Part shown: piece by piece, positions 1 through 12,598 of the stretch
Position numbering within the stretch: the first letter of the stretch is position 1
Layout: each line of letters begins with the position of its first letter
Source: Rhizophlyctis rosea
Taxonomy: Eukaryota; Chytridiomycota; Chytridiomycetes; Rhizophlyctidales; Rhizophlyctidaceae
Assembly (NCBI GenBank): GCA_027596075.1
Contig: JADGJC010000089.1
Location: 564-64,563, forward strand
Direction of reading: 5' to 3'
Length of the DNA: 64,000 nucleotides
Notes under the pieces: generated by a model
Told to the model about the DNA's origin: nothing
Databases searched by the model: none
What the model saw: only the letters and a program-made list of their open reading frames with translations
Translations under genes and position numbers: made by a program

Positions 1-1870
1 CCCTCCCCTCCAACGCCCCCACCAACCCCTCATCCCCCCGAACATAATGATACCCCACAAGCCTGCTCAAACACCTTGTAAAACTCCCATCCAAAAACTT
101 CCCATACCCCACTTCCCTCCCCATCCCCCCATCCCCACCTTCCCCACCCTCCCCAACAACCAAATCAACACAAAACCCCCCAGGAAACCTCCCCTCCTCC
201 ACATCCCTCCTCGCAAACTCCAAATCCCGCGGCGCGACACGGATCAAGCCGGCAGGCATGAACCCCGTGTGGAAGGAAAACGAAATCATGGTAATAACCT
301 GACTCGGCGCATGCACCGGATTCGGACAATGAAAGATGCGTAACTGTATATCCTTCTCCAACAACAAATTCGGCGTTTGCGGAATCCGAAACGTCGCTCC
401 ACCCTCCGTCTTCGTAATGAACGCCGTCGCAGGATCAAGATTCTCATTCGCATTAACCACCGACGAAAAAACCAACTTCCCACACTGATATATCTCCAAC
501 CCAGGATTACATCCCCCCCTATTATCGAAATCCGGCAGTCCATTTAACACAATCTCTCTCAACCGTATCGGGTACGGATTGGGCAACGCTCCACCCAGAT
601 ACACGACGTTGTTGAAATACTGAACGTAACGTTTTTGCCCAACCGTATTCCAATCAGTCTCCCCCGGCGTTCTGCGGTTCGCAAAGTGTTTGAAAGCCTC
701 GTTGGCGTCGAGGAAGAGGTTAGCGTAGCGGAGATAACATGCTATAGCAACGCCGGTACGACCGACACCGTTAGTGCATTGCACGATAGCGACGTTTTGC
801 GTGGAGAGGGAAAGCCAAGCGTGGATGGAGCGACAGATGTCGAAGAGGGTTTTGATGTTCATTTGGTAGGCTTTGGAGAGGCCGAAGGAGACGATTTGAC
901 GGTTGAAGGGGGTTGTGTCGTATGTGCCTTGTGCTGTGTCGCCTGTGTTTGTGGGTGTGGATCGTCTGATGAGTGAATCTTGCATAGGAAGCAAACGATT
1001 TGGCGGTTGAAGGCCGTATTTCCATTCACTGCCCAGCGCATTTCCTTTCGCGCTGAATGCACTGTCTACCGCCTCACTTGCTTCCACCACCGCTGTCCCC
1101 AAACACGCTCCCCAGATCCAATTTACCAAACAGTCACAACCTCCACCTAACCACAATGAACTGACGAATAACGACCACCGACGTCAAATGCCTGACACAC
1201 CTCCATTAGGTAACCCCCCCCCCCCCCCCCCAACCCCCAAAACACACACACACAAGCAAAACATACCCACCCACACACACAGACACACGCACTCACCAGC
1301 CAAATTCCAAATCATGTATCGGTCCGGATAACGCGTATTCAAAAACCTCGCAACCTCCTCAATATTATTCCTGTGACTCTTCTTCTCAGTCCTCTGCCTC
1401 CAACACAACCCCATAGCAAGCACTCTATTCGTAATCCGCGTAATATCCAGTCCATCCGCCACCCTTTTAAACCTCGAATCCCGCGGCGGAGCCGGCGGCT
1501 GCGGTCCAAACACCCTCTCATCTCGTCCCAGCGACCCGTGGGAGGGTAACGAGTCATGTTCAACGAAGTGGTCGTCGTGGGTGACCCATGATGTGGGGCG
1601 GATAGAGTGGATGTGTGGGGAAATGGGGGATTCGATGGGGTGTGGGTCGTGGTCGTGATTGAGGTTGAATGCTGTGGATATGCCGGAGTGGAAGGAGGAG
1701 TTTGAGCCTCGTCGGGCGCTGGGGTGGTGATGGGGGGAGGGGACTGTTAGGTTGACGCCCGAGTCAGTTGGAGATCCCCATCTGTTTGAGGCTGGTGGAG
1801 GTGCATGGCGGATGTCGTGGGCCGGTATGGGCGGTTTGTATGCGGCGTAGTTTATGTTTATGTGCGACAT
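1..1870 (-). CDS. PTEN/tensin-type phosphatase with C2 domain (3' end beyond window)
   Basis: Two exons are visible: 1870 to about 1297, and 927 to the window edge, joined by a phase-1 GTGAGT...AAG intron. The start Met at 1870 opens about 110 low-complexity Pro/His/Ser residues. The phosphatase domain follows, with DITRITNRVLAMG, then IEEVARFLNTRYPDRYMIWN, then (after the intron) TYDTTPFNRQIVSF, as in PTEN and tensins. The P-loop reads QCTNGVGRTG: the catalytic Cys and Arg of HCx5R are present but the preceding His is Gln (codon CAA, RC of about 785-783). A C2-like region follows (GLEIYQCGKLVFSS, then DIQLRIFHCPNP). The frame is open to base 1, so the C-terminus is missing. Family knowledge: such proteins dephosphorylate phosphoinositides or act as catalytically dead scaffolds; which applies here is open. 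The family call is firm, the activity uncertain. Confidence 0.8.
1211..1292. repeat. Poly-C tract followed by AC-rich microsatellite in the phosphatase intron
   Basis: A run of about 18 C residues, then (AC)n stretches interrupted by AAGC and CCCACC. It lies inside the roughly 370-nt intron of the PTEN-like gene, next to its 5' splice site. Confidence 0.8.
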
Positions 1871-2950
1871 CTTTAATGAGTGGATTCTAACTCGATGGAA
1901 AAATCAGTCTATTGGGATATGGGTACACCCAGTGTGCGAGCAAGTATGCGGGAATTCAATTGACACCCACATTCTATTTTCAGAAGAGCGACAAACTTCG
2001 CGGAGAGCTGTCAATCAGATCCAAATGTATCGTCACCAAAAGGGATCTATTACGAAAGGGACATGTGTAGGCCAGAATGTGAGTCAAGCGCACTGCAATG
2101 AACGGCGGCAGCCATCGATGCTGGCACAACTTCCTTCCGTAGGCAAGCACGTTTGCGCCTCCAACTCTCTTCTATAGTTGCCCCCCTTGGCCAGCCTCCA
2201 CCACTCACAGTAGAGTCAGTACCAGCACTCACCGGTAGTTTCAGGTATTAAGAGTGGGTAGCCCTGACACCTGCGTGTAGTGTGTGTGTGTGTCCCGTCG
2301 TGTAAGGAGCGGTATACCTAGTTGGTAGTAGGGTAGACTGCCCCACCTAGCCAAGTCCCCCACAATAATACAATAAACAAATAATCGTAAACAATCAACA
2401 AGGGTTGTCTGCACACCGTCTGGGACTCTGGGAGCGTGGGGGCTCTCAACCTGCAAGAGAAGCATGCATGAATTGATGAAAGCACCCAATGGGATGTTAC
2501 ACCAACATCACGCCGCAACGCCACAGCGCATTTGGTGGGGGCCCGGAATCCCGGATGGCTGTGGGGCCGAGCCCTGAGGGCGTATAAATGACTCTCAATG
2601 ATGAAATATGACCTGTATCAAGCCACTGTCCCGTTGAACATGTGCGCTTACCCAATCTCTGATCTTATGAATGATTGATTGCCCCGCTCCCGACTCAGGC
2701 CTGATTGATGGGATGTGCTGATGTGCCCCATTGCCTACGCGCATAAACCGACATGCAAATTGCACGCCCCAGTCACAATAAAACCCACTACATGACTACG
2801 CCTGTATCGTTGCGTGACTGCGTCATGCATCCAATTCCTCAAAAATCGACGTCCTGTCGGCAATCAAGATGGACGGATTGGATAATTTGACAAAAAAAAC
2901 ACTCCTAAGGCCACCAACTGCAGCGAAACTAAACATCCAGTCGGCAGGGC

Positions 2951-2958
2951 TATAAAAT
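2951..2958 (+). promoter_or_regulatory. TATA box of an unassigned transcription unit
   Basis: TATAAAAT followed about 40-60 bases later by a pyrimidine-rich stretch (CCCCTCTCCTCTCC), a layout like a fungal core promoter and initiator. No coding region follows on this strand for several hundred bases. Confidence 0.4.
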
Positions 2959-3718
2959 CCCCCCCCATCCCTCATAGGTCCAACTCAATTCGTGTTTCCC
3001 CTCTCCTCTCCTTCGTTCAACCAGCTAAGTGTCAAGCATCCACTTTCCACTACTACACAATCATATCACCCACACTTCATACTCAGAGCCGCGGCTGGAG
3101 CTACCACAGCCGCACCGGCGACAAACGAAACCCCCCACCGCGGGGGGGAGGACATAATCAGCTAAGTGTTTGGGGGGTGTTTAGGCTGTCTGTCAACGGA
3201 CGAACCGAGAACGAACCAGATAATGGGTAGTCGGCCTCCGGGGTCTCCTAAGGAGCACGGAGTTTCCAGTTCGGCTATTTGGATGGGGGTGTCTCCTAAG
3301 GGAAACTTTCCAGCCCTTAACCGGTCTGGGGACCTTCGAGGGGAATTCGTCACCTATCTTTATGGAACCCATGGCAACTTTTCCCTTTACTACACATAGA
3401 AACGGCGGCGGCGGCGGCGAACGACCTTCCAACGAAGGGGGCCCACGGCGTACGAGTGCACGACATAGGTCCATCGCGGGCTTGCACGAAGAAACAGGTA
3501 CCCATTTACTCACTTGGCTTCAATTACAGAGGGCCCAATGCCGCCTATGTTGCAATACATAGCTGGTCCCAAGCCCAGATAAAGGCAGAGGGGGTCCCGA
3601 ATAACACTTCAAGAACGTTGCACCACCGCACCCTCAAGACTATTAGATATAGTTGTATATACTGTTTTGTATGATAATTGATAATATATTCGCCTGAAGG
3701 CACGTCTGAACAATACCT

Positions 3719-3770
3719 TGTGTGTGTGTGTGTGTGTCTGAATAATACACTTTGTGTGTGTGTGTGTTTC
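3719..3770. repeat. Paired TG microsatellites
   Basis: Two (TG)n tracts of about 8-9 repeats separated by CTGAATAATACACTT; the second looks like a copy of the first with its flank. Confidence 0.85.
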
Positions 3771-4052
3771 CCAAGTTTTCGCATCGAGTGATTGTAACAG
3801 TTCATCAAGTTCTTCCGTGTGTCGCGTCAGCAACTGTTGGTCAAGTCACGTTCACTATGTTCAGAATGAAGAGTCTATTAAACATATCATGGGTATCGCA
3901 CTACTAGCACCCCGTCTATACTAAACTAACAACTAAAACCGAGAAGGCCGCTCCTACACTATGCTTCCTACAATTAGCCATTACATAAGGTATCACGACT
4001 CATTGTCTACATCCATCATCACCATCGTCACAACCGTCGCCCCAACAACTCT

Positions 4053-7000
4053 TCACCTCCCCCCGTTGATAGCCCTAACCCACCCCGCCATCTCCTCCCA
4101 AACCCCCCTCACATAAACCACACACTCAACATCCCCAATCCTAACCACCGCCTCCCTACCACCCCCCCTCCCATCCTCCCCAACCCCACCAATCTCAACC
4201 ATCTCCGCCTTCCTCCCATTCCCAACCTCAAAAGTCCGCACAAGCTCATGCCCCGTACCCGCACCATCACTCTCAACCTCCGCCCGACACCAACACAACA
4301 CATCCGAAAACAAAAAGAACCTAAATTCCCTCCCACTCACACGTCCAACCCCAAACATCGCCGCCCCGCCACCAGCAGCACCAGCAACTCCCTCATCCCC
4401 AACCCGCGTCTCAAGCAAACCCCCAACAACTTCCTGCACCACACCCCGTTTCCCAACCCCATGCCCCCCACCAACCAACCCCCCATCAACCCTGCCCCCA
4501 CCACCACCACCCTCCCCACCCCTCCACTCAACAAACTTAACAACCCTCAACGTCCCCTCCCTCAAAAACCTCCTCCCAACCCCAAAATGCCGAACCCTCT
4601 CCCCACCAAGACTCCTCCCCTCAACAACCCTTATCCGCGAAACAACACTCAACCCCTTCTCCCTCTCCTCCGCATCCCTCTTATTCTCATTACACTCCGC
4701 TACCCTCCTCCTAACCTCCTCACACGCCTTCCGACACTCCGTATAGTCCGGATGCATTGACGGCGTAGCGTCGAGGAGTTGCTCAAGTAACATCTTATAC
4801 CTCGGTAACCGCTGCACCGGCAAAATCAAAAATGCTTGCAAATTAATCTGCGAATGCTGTGGATGGAGTTTCGCATGTTTGAGGAAATGTCGGAGTTTTT
4901 TGATGGCTGCTTTTTTGCCCCCGTGCGCTAGTTGGGATGCCGGCCCGCCACCGCCTATGCTGTTACTTCGGTCGGATTTGTCGAGTGTTGCGAGCGCGGT
5001 TTTGCTGTGGAGGGAGCTGAGGCCGCAGATGATTTCGAGTTGGGAGACGTGCGAGTTGGCGGTTTCAAAGTTGTTGTAGTAGAGGGAGTACATTTTTAGG
5101 AAGGGGGCGATGCGGAGGAACACGGAGCCAAGGGGTTGTGAGGGTTGTTGGGCTGCTTCTTGGAGGTCGGGGAGGAGGTGTCTGTTGTGGTGGAGCAAAG
5201 TATTGTTAGATCACCAAGAGTGCGAAACGTTCAGCAGGATTGATCCAATTGAGAAGGTACGAACGGAAACTCACCGACTATGCACCAACAAAATACTCCT
5301 CACATTCCCAAAAATAGCCGTACAATCATGCTGACTCAACAAATCCCCTTGCTCCAACCTGCCAACATATATATCAACAAGCGCCTGCAACTGCCCAACA
5401 TACGTCCTTTCCGTCGCCAAAATCTCCTCAACAATCTGTCGCCTCCGTTCCGGACTCTGCCTCTTCCTCAACTTCTCTACCTCGTCTACGCCTCCAGGTG
5501 GGTCGACGGCCGTTGCGTCTGTTGCGGTGGAGGATGTGGTCGACGGGTGGCGGGTGTGGCGGTTATGGGTGTCGGTGGAGGAGGTGGTGAGGGAGCACGG
5601 GTCGAGGGGTTTGATTGTTGGGTCGAGGTCGTAGAGGTCGCGGAGGTGGGCGAGGACGCGGAGGAGTTGGATTCTTCCGCCTGGTGGGAAGGGACGGCGG
5701 GATATGTTTGTTGATTCGATGTCGATTATCGTGTCGGGACCTAGACGTCCATTGACGGGTGTCGAAGGAAGGTACTCCGTGCTCAGATTACCATGCCTCC
5801 CAATCCTAGGACTCATCCTCCCCCTCTCGATATCCGCAATCCCACTATCAAAACTCGCCACCCTCGAACTAACACTCCCCGCATCCCCCACCTCCCCACT
5901 ACCAAACCCTCCCCACCCACTCACAAAACTACCCCCAAACCCAGCAACACTACTCGCAAGACTCTCATTACTAGCACTACTCCTCAACGACCCTCCACTC
6001 CTCCTATCCCTGCTCCCGTCCTCGCCCTCGCACGCAATCATGATGTGTCGTTTGCGGGCTGAGAGGATGCGCGTGGATGTGAGGGTGTCGAGTGGGAGGG
6101 TGGTGGTTGGGCGTGGGTAGATGGAGGTGGTGGCGATGAAGACTTGGAGGAGGCGTTGGAACGAGTAGTCGAAGGGGTTGTTTTCGATAAAGAGGGTTTG
6201 GAGGCGGTCGGAGAGGAGGCCGAGTGAGGGTGGGAGGGTTGTGAGTTGGTTGTTGCTCAGGTCAAGGTGTTCTAGACGGAGCATTCGTTCGAATAACGTA
6301 GGTGCTGCAATGGGAAAAATGAAGAACGTTGAATGGGCGTAACCTACAATCGATCGAAATCAAATCAAGAAAAGCCAATACTCACGCAACCCCAAAACCC
6401 TATTCCCACTCAAATCCAACCCCTCTAACTTCCTCAACTCCCCCACTTCCCCAGGTAAACTCCTCAACCCACACCCCCTCACACACAACTCCCTCAACTC
6501 CCCCAAGGTTCCAATCTCCCTCGGCAAACTCTCAAGCCCCTCATTCCCACTAACATCCAGCACAACCAACTTCGGACAAAACGCCAACGCCGAGCCAGGA
6601 ATCTCTTTCAAAGACGTATGATCCAAGTAAAGATGCGTGAGTTGATTATGCCGCGGGAGGGAGGGGAAGGAGATAAGAGGGGTATATGTAGAGGAGTAAA
6701 AATGCAGTGCGGGATCGAACCCCGAACTTGAGTCCGGGGAACGTGGAGACGTGGGACGAGAAAGTAGTGTAGGACTCCCACTCCCACTCATCTCCTCCAA
6801 ACCCCTAGCTGGTCGCGTAGCTTTTGGCGAAGCAACAAACTCCTCCTCCCCATCCCCATCCACATCCTCAAACGCCCGTTCAACAACATCCCTCACACCC
6901 GCGCCCACAGCACTCTCCGCATTCTTCTCTTCAAACCCTTTCAAGACGTCTTCGAATAACTCGCCCGTGGGACTCATCGTAATGTCCTTCCCCAATTGCA

Positions 7001-10000
7001 TCTCCCCATTCCCATTCATTTTGCTTAACGACATCTCCCCGCTTGTGCGGGTGGGACTCATGATAACCGTCGCAACACTCCGCCGAGAACTCGTGCTACT
7101 CCTCGGAGGTCCACTCTCCATACTAAGTCGCTCCCTCTCCACTTCCGCCCGATTCAACTCTGCACCCTTCCGTCCCTCCCGTCCACTGACAAGACTCTCC
7201 ATGCTGTCCCGTCCCGTGATGACGTTTAGTTTGATCGTTGCGACGGAGGTGCGGCGGTCCGCTAGGCCGTCGACGGAGCGGGCGACGCTTAGTCGTCGGT
7301 TTGTGGGAGCTACTTTGCCGAAGAACTCAGTGCGGTCCGTGACGGGGATGCAGTCTTCTAGGAGTTGTAGGATGGTTTGTCGCCCTTCGGCGGTTTCGCA
7401 TGCTTTACGGAGGACTTCTTCAATGTTGACTTCTTGTGGGCCGTTTGTTGCGGGGAGAGTAAATAGACGGTGCGTTAGGCGGTTCTTCTCACTACAAAAT
7501 CATGTCAGTGCATCCTGTCCGACATGAAGCAATTGAACAAACGCAACATAAACGCAACGCAGACACCCACCCCTCCAACTCCTTAATCCGCATTTCCCTC
7601 TCCTCAATCGCACTCACAGCCTCCTGAACCTTCTCATCCCTATCCTCCTTTACCTGCCCCAACTCCTCCTTCAACTTATCCCTCGTCCTGGTCATCTCCT
7701 CCCTCCTCCCAATAGCAGTCTGCAACGCCACCCTCAACCCCGTCAACTCTTGCCTCGCCCCGTCCAACGCGTCAGTCGTCTCCAGAAGCGTCGCGTTGAG
7801 ACGGTTGATTTCTTCTGAGCGTTCGCGGAGGAGACGAGATTGTGAGTCGGTGGATGTGGTGTGGGTTTCCAGGGCTTTGGTGAGGGATCTGGTGTGTGGT
7901 GTAAAGGTGAAACACATTGTTTAGTAAGGGGTTCTGACGGAACGAGTGGCATGACATATAAGCGATGTCAACAAACGAAAAAAAAAAACATACTTCTCCA
8001 ACTCCGCAATCCTCCCCTCAAGCCCCTTCCTAACCCCGTCCATCTCCTCCTCCCTCTTATCCCCCTCCTCCCGAATCCTATCCATCTCCTCCAAAAGCGG
8101 ACCCCTAACCTCCTCCAACTCCCTCGTCCGTTCCTCTACCTCCCTCCTCGCCTTATCCAGCTCGTTGACAAGCACCAAACAATCCTCCTGACTCTCCTTC
8201 CACTTCCTCTCCACCATCGCTCTCTCGCCTTTAGCTCGCTCCACATCCCCCTGCGAGTTTCGGTACCTTTTTTCCCATTCTTTGATAGTAGAAAGATGGG
8301 CGGTTTCGGTTGTTTGCTTTTCGGCGCGGAGGTCGTCGATGGCGTTGCCGAGGGTTGTGCGGACGGATTCGAGTTCGGTTATCTTTGTGGAGAGGGTTGT
8401 GCGGAGGTCGGTCATGTCGCGTTCCCATTGGCGCCGGTGCAGGGCGGTGTGTTCTTCGATTTGGTCGATGTGGGAGAGGAAGCCGGTTTTTTGCTTTTCG
8501 AGGGTGCTGTGTGTAGGAGGTGATGGGTAAGTATGTGCATTGGTATGTTCAAAGAGCTGCACGCCGTGCAGACATAATGTGAGTGAGGACCGCAAAACCC
8601 ACCTTTCCAAAGTCTCAACCTCAGCCTCCAACCTCGCAACCTTCTCCCTCTCAATCCTCAACTCCTTCTCCACCCCCACCCGAACCTCACTAACAACCCT
8701 CTCCGCCCCCCTCTCAACCTCCTCAACCCTCTTCCTCGCCTCCCTCAACTCCTGCACAACCTTCTGCCTCTCATCCTCCACATTCCTCAACCGCTCCGTA
8801 ATCTCCGCGATCCTTCTATCCCCCGTAGCTTTGGCATCCTCAATCGACGCCGCCAACCGAGCGGCAATATCCGTGCACCGCGACTCGGAACGGTCCAGAT
8901 CGATATGGAGGGACGTGTTGGCGGTGCGGAGGGAGTCGCGTTCAGTCGTGAGGGTTTGGAGGTCGGTTTGGGCTTGGGTGAGTTTTATGAGGGTTGTTTG
9001 GAGGGAGTCGGTGGTGTGTTGAAGTTGTTGGCGGAGGGATTTCATTTCGGTTTGTTGGGAGGCCGCGAAGGCTTCGTATTTGGAGGTTGCGTGGGCGTCT
9101 TGCTCTTGTAGGGTGCTGGTGGTGGGACAATGTGAGTAATGACCTATGAATGTCCCACACCGGCATGGACAACATCAAAACAACATACCGTTTGAGAATC
9201 TGAATCTCATCCTCCCGCCTCTCCAACCCCTCCTTCAACGCCCTAATCTCATCCTTACTCCTCATCTTCATATTAACCATCTCCTGCGTCAACTCCTCGC
9301 TAACCTGCTGCAACACATCCTTCTGATCCTTCACCGAACTCAAGCTCGCCTTCAACTCCTCAATCTCCAAATTCGAAGTCTGTGCAGCACTCTTGAACCT
9401 CGCCAACTCCAACTCCAGCGTCTTGCGCTGCACCCCGACGCGGTCCTTTTCTTCTTGTACGGCTGCTAGGCGCATTTCGAGAACGGCTACGTCGTCGTGG
9501 TGTTGGGAGAGGGTTTGTTCGTGGATGAGACGGAGGGTGGAGGATTCTTCTTTGGCGAGGGCGAGTTGGGAACGGTAGGCTTCGAGTTCGGCGTCGCGTT
9601 CTTCGATGAACTCCTTTTCGTGAGCTTGGACGCGGGCGATTTCGGCTTTTGCTTGGGCGAGTTCGTCTCGCAGTTGTGCTGTTTCGTCTGGTGACAGGTC
9701 TTCCTTTGCGGTGGGTATCACCGCCTCGTCTTCCTCCTTTTCGTCTATCGGCGATGGTATGTCTGGACGTACGTCTTTCGGCGCAGGAGGAGCGGGTGTG
9801 GGTATTGGTGTCGATGACGCGGAAGAAGACGAGGACGAGGGAAAGAATGCCCCAAACATGCCGACGATGGACGATACTCGGGGCGTGCGAGGAGTGGCCG
9901 GCTTCACGGACTCCCGGCGGACAGTATCATAAATCTGTTGCACCTCTGTTTTGATTGTTAAGGATCTATTGATCTTTTCAGCGGCGGACAGATCTTCTTC

Positions 10001-11231
10001 TACTGAAATTGGTGGTGGAGAAAGGGGCGGAGGTGAGGGGACATGCGGGGGAGGAGATGTGGGTGGTGTTGACGAAGCTGAAGAGACGCTTTCGGATCTG
10101 GTTTCTTTTGGTAGTGGAGAACGCACGCGCGAACCACTGGTGGGCCTAGGTGTGGATGTGGAGCGGGGCTTCTTCGTCTCGGGTTCGTGTGGAGTGGGGG
10201 TCTTTCTAACTTTAGCAGGCGCAACAGGCTCCGGCACTTTACGCGGTGCAGCTGATTTCTTCCTAATTTCTGCTGAAGTAGGTCTGGCAGCTCTTGTGGT
10301 TGTGGTAGGGCGGGCCGCTCTTGCTGCTGTTTCTTCCGCCGTTTTGGAGACCGAGATCTTCTCCGCACCATGGTTTGAATCCCCGCCTACTCGCTTCGAC
10401 GCAGTCTGCGCTGCGGAAGCATGATTATCCAATGGCCGCGTGTCAAATGGCGGCGCATCACTCTGCCCTCGTGCCCTTCCCAACGCAACCTTCCTCTTCT
10501 GCTTCGTCAAATATTCTTCAATGTCCTTTGCCTTTCGTTCTGAACGTGACAAGTCGTTGAGGAAGTTGTAATGCCCAGTACATAGACGTTCCTCCGGCTG
10601 CAAATTATTGAGCACGGTGAAGATACGGTCCAATTGTTTTGCCTCCGCCTTGTCTCTCAATGCCCTCCAAAGCCGTCCCTTGGGTTGTCCCAAAGGATTG
10701 CATGGTCCCATCGCAAAGTTTTTGTACGGCGGATTCGCCAGGTATACGTTCGCAAAGGGACAGACGAAGGAGACATCGTTGGAGTCTGTGATGTGGTGAA
10801 ACCGGATAGAAATTAATCTCCAACCCACTTCGCACGCAACCCCTCTCCCCTCCCACACTTCCCACGCCCAAAACCCAAATTTCTCCTTCCAATTTCCTTT
10901 CCCTCCCACTCTAACCCTCGCAGCCTGCCCCTTGTGCGGATGGCCCCAACCCCAACCCCCCAGCCCTCCAACACCAACAACATCAACAATCATCACCCCC
11001 TCCCCGCCCCACACCACAGCACACACCACCACGACCATCCCACCCCTCCCACCGTATCAAACACCACCACGACCACCACCGACACCACTCCTACCACCAT
11101 CACAAATCTGCGATTTTGTGGATATAATATGCATATCGATTTCCAACCCGCTTCGCACCATCCCCTTTGCCCCCCACCTCCGAAACTCAAATCCTCTTTT
11201 CCCATACAAATCGCCGATACATACCAGCCAT
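4053..11231 (-). CDS. Giant coiled-coil/leucine-rich-repeat RhoGEF (DH-PH)
   Basis: About 8 exons encode roughly 2,050-2,100 residues. The proposed start is ATGGCTG at 11231-11225, a 7-nt coding exon before a GTATGT donor; it splices in phase to 10785 to give MADSNDVSF. Order: a conserved-looking N-terminus (VYLANPPYKNFAMGP), a Ser/Pro-rich segment (about 10400-9900), long heptad coiled coils (about 9700-7580), leucine-rich repeats (about 6650-6180, e.g. LVVLDVSGNEGLESLP and LEHLDLSNNQLTTLP), a DH domain that begins ERRRQIVEEILATERTY (about 5440) and holds the hallmark LILPVQRLPRYKMLLEQLL (about 4810), and a C-terminal PH domain ending WVRAING before TGA. Family knowledge: DH-PH proteins load GTP on Rho GTPases; LRR and coil are likely targeting and dimerisation parts. 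Splice phases were checked by eye for several junctions (for example GG|GTGGGT to TAG|T near 7575-7496). The distal 5' exon is the least certain part. Confidence 0.82.
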
Positions 11232-12598
11232 GGGTATATTCTATGTTGGGGGAGTATTTGATGTTACGACTACCGTTTCACCATCCGTCTATTGAGTTGA
11301 GGGCAAGGTGTTAGTCAATGTATATGTGTCATGTAGCAATGCAGTCACAGAGAGAGTGAAGGCAGCGGTTTGTTTACAAATGGGCAGTGTTTGTTTACAT
11401 GGGAGATGGAGGTAGCAAACCATACGCGCGCAATTCCAGACAGGTCCCAAACAATACGCGCAATGCAGCACTCACCCTTGCGTGCAGGTCACGTCTCTCC
11501 CACTGTTGTGATATGATGATACTATGTTCTGTGGTTGGTGTTTCTGCATGGGGCAAACACGGTGAGTGAGTAGGGAGTGGGGGGTGTCTTGCTAGTGAGT
11601 CCGGCGAAGCACTTCACGTAGTACTTACGGGCAAGTAAATCCTTCTGTCTATTTCTTGCTTCCTTCTTTCCCTACCGCGCAACACCTTGCACCCTTCTAT
11701 GAAATGAATTCCGAGTCCACACGTGCTGGCTCAGGCACCGCCGTTACGACGGATGAAAAAGAGCGCGACAGTATGAATTTGGTATCGAGAAGCGGACCAA
11801 CCAGCAGAGCAGCAGTGCAGTGCACCTAGCGAAGCACCAACTCTCTGGTGCAGACTACTAACCACTGACTGTCAACCACGTAGTAAGCAACAAGACGTTT
11901 TGACAAGCTTTTCTTGACACTGACAGCAGCAGGACAGCACTGAGCAGTGCAGAAGCAGAGTGAGCAGCTTTCCTAGGACCTAGGCAAGTAGCCTACCTAT
12001 GGGCAGCTTTCTCTTTCGCGTTTTCACGCCTCCGATCTCACCAACTCCCTCAAAATTCCCACACAGTTTGCCTGTTTGCAAGTTGCAACTTTGCACTCCC
12101 GGTGTATCACCCAGTATCACCCGGTGTATCACCCAGTATCACCCAGTATATCACCCAGTATCACCCAGCATATCACCCAGTATCACCCAATATATCACCC
12201 AGTATCACCCGGTGTATCACCCAGTATCACCCGGTATATCACCCTGTATCACCCAGTGTATCACCCAGTATCACCCAGTATATCACCCAGTCTCACCCAG
12301 TATATCACCCAGTATCACCATTGTCCCACCCATTACCCAATCTGTGTTCTTGTGTACCTATGACAACCAACTGCCTTGATGATGAGTAATAATGACTCAT
12401 TGGATCGGCCATTGGATCGCGGACCCCACCCACTCTATCACCCGCCCCATCATCATCATAATCACCCTCAAAATCACTCATTCATGCCCACTGTACAGCA
12501 ACAAGCCAAGTAGGCCTGCAACAACCTTACTCGGTGTCACTCGCTGTCACTCGCTGTCACGAGTCAGGGACTTCAGCCTAGTCATCGATAACGGCTCA
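11232..12598. other. Intergenic region between the RhoGEF and the truncated kinase
   Basis: No coding region is supported. It contains the RhoGEF 5' flank, a low-complexity stretch rich in GCAG and CACTG, and the 22-bp minisatellite listed separately. No kinase N-lobe motifs were found in any frame. Confidence 0.6.
12101..12320. repeat. 22-bp minisatellite built of two 10-bp TATCACCCRG blocks
   Basis: About ten copies of TATCACCCAG + TATCACCCRG + TR. The unit itself looks like a duplicated 10-mer plus a 2-base spacer. It is open in all three forward frames (YHPVSPSIS-type translations), which is a property of the repeat and not evidence of a protein. Confidence 0.92.

Larger units (their letters stand above)
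1871..4052. other. Intergenic region without a convincing gene
   Basis: No open frame here resembles a protein or splices plausibly. It holds the 5' flank of the PTEN-like gene, a GT repeat near 2280-2292, a TATA box at 2951, two predicted hairpins just downstream (CGGCTG/CAGCCG near 3092-3112 and CCCCCC/GGGGGG near 3131-3148), and dinucleotide repeats near 3719-3770. The string CAGCTAAGTGT occurs twice, near 3022 and 3158. The region could be a non-coding transcription unit or a decayed element; I cannot tell which. Confidence 0.5.

Noticed and set aside
990..1060. Second phosphatase exon copy as a mutually exclusive exon
   Set aside because: The copy has no usable 5' splice site and runs into a stop when joined in phase; kept only as an intronic relic.
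4248..4760. Long plus-strand open frame rich in Pro and Thr
   Set aside because: It is the antisense of the RhoGEF PH/DH exon, and its composition follows the G-rich coding strand opposite.
6700..6740. tRNA T-loop lookalike (GGGATCGAACCCCG)
   Set aside because: It lies inside a well-supported coding exon of the RhoGEF and no other tRNA parts are present.
12101..12320. CRISPR-like or protein-coding repeat (YHPVSPSIS)
   Set aside because: No unique spacers; all three frames are open only because of the repeat's composition; eukaryotic context.
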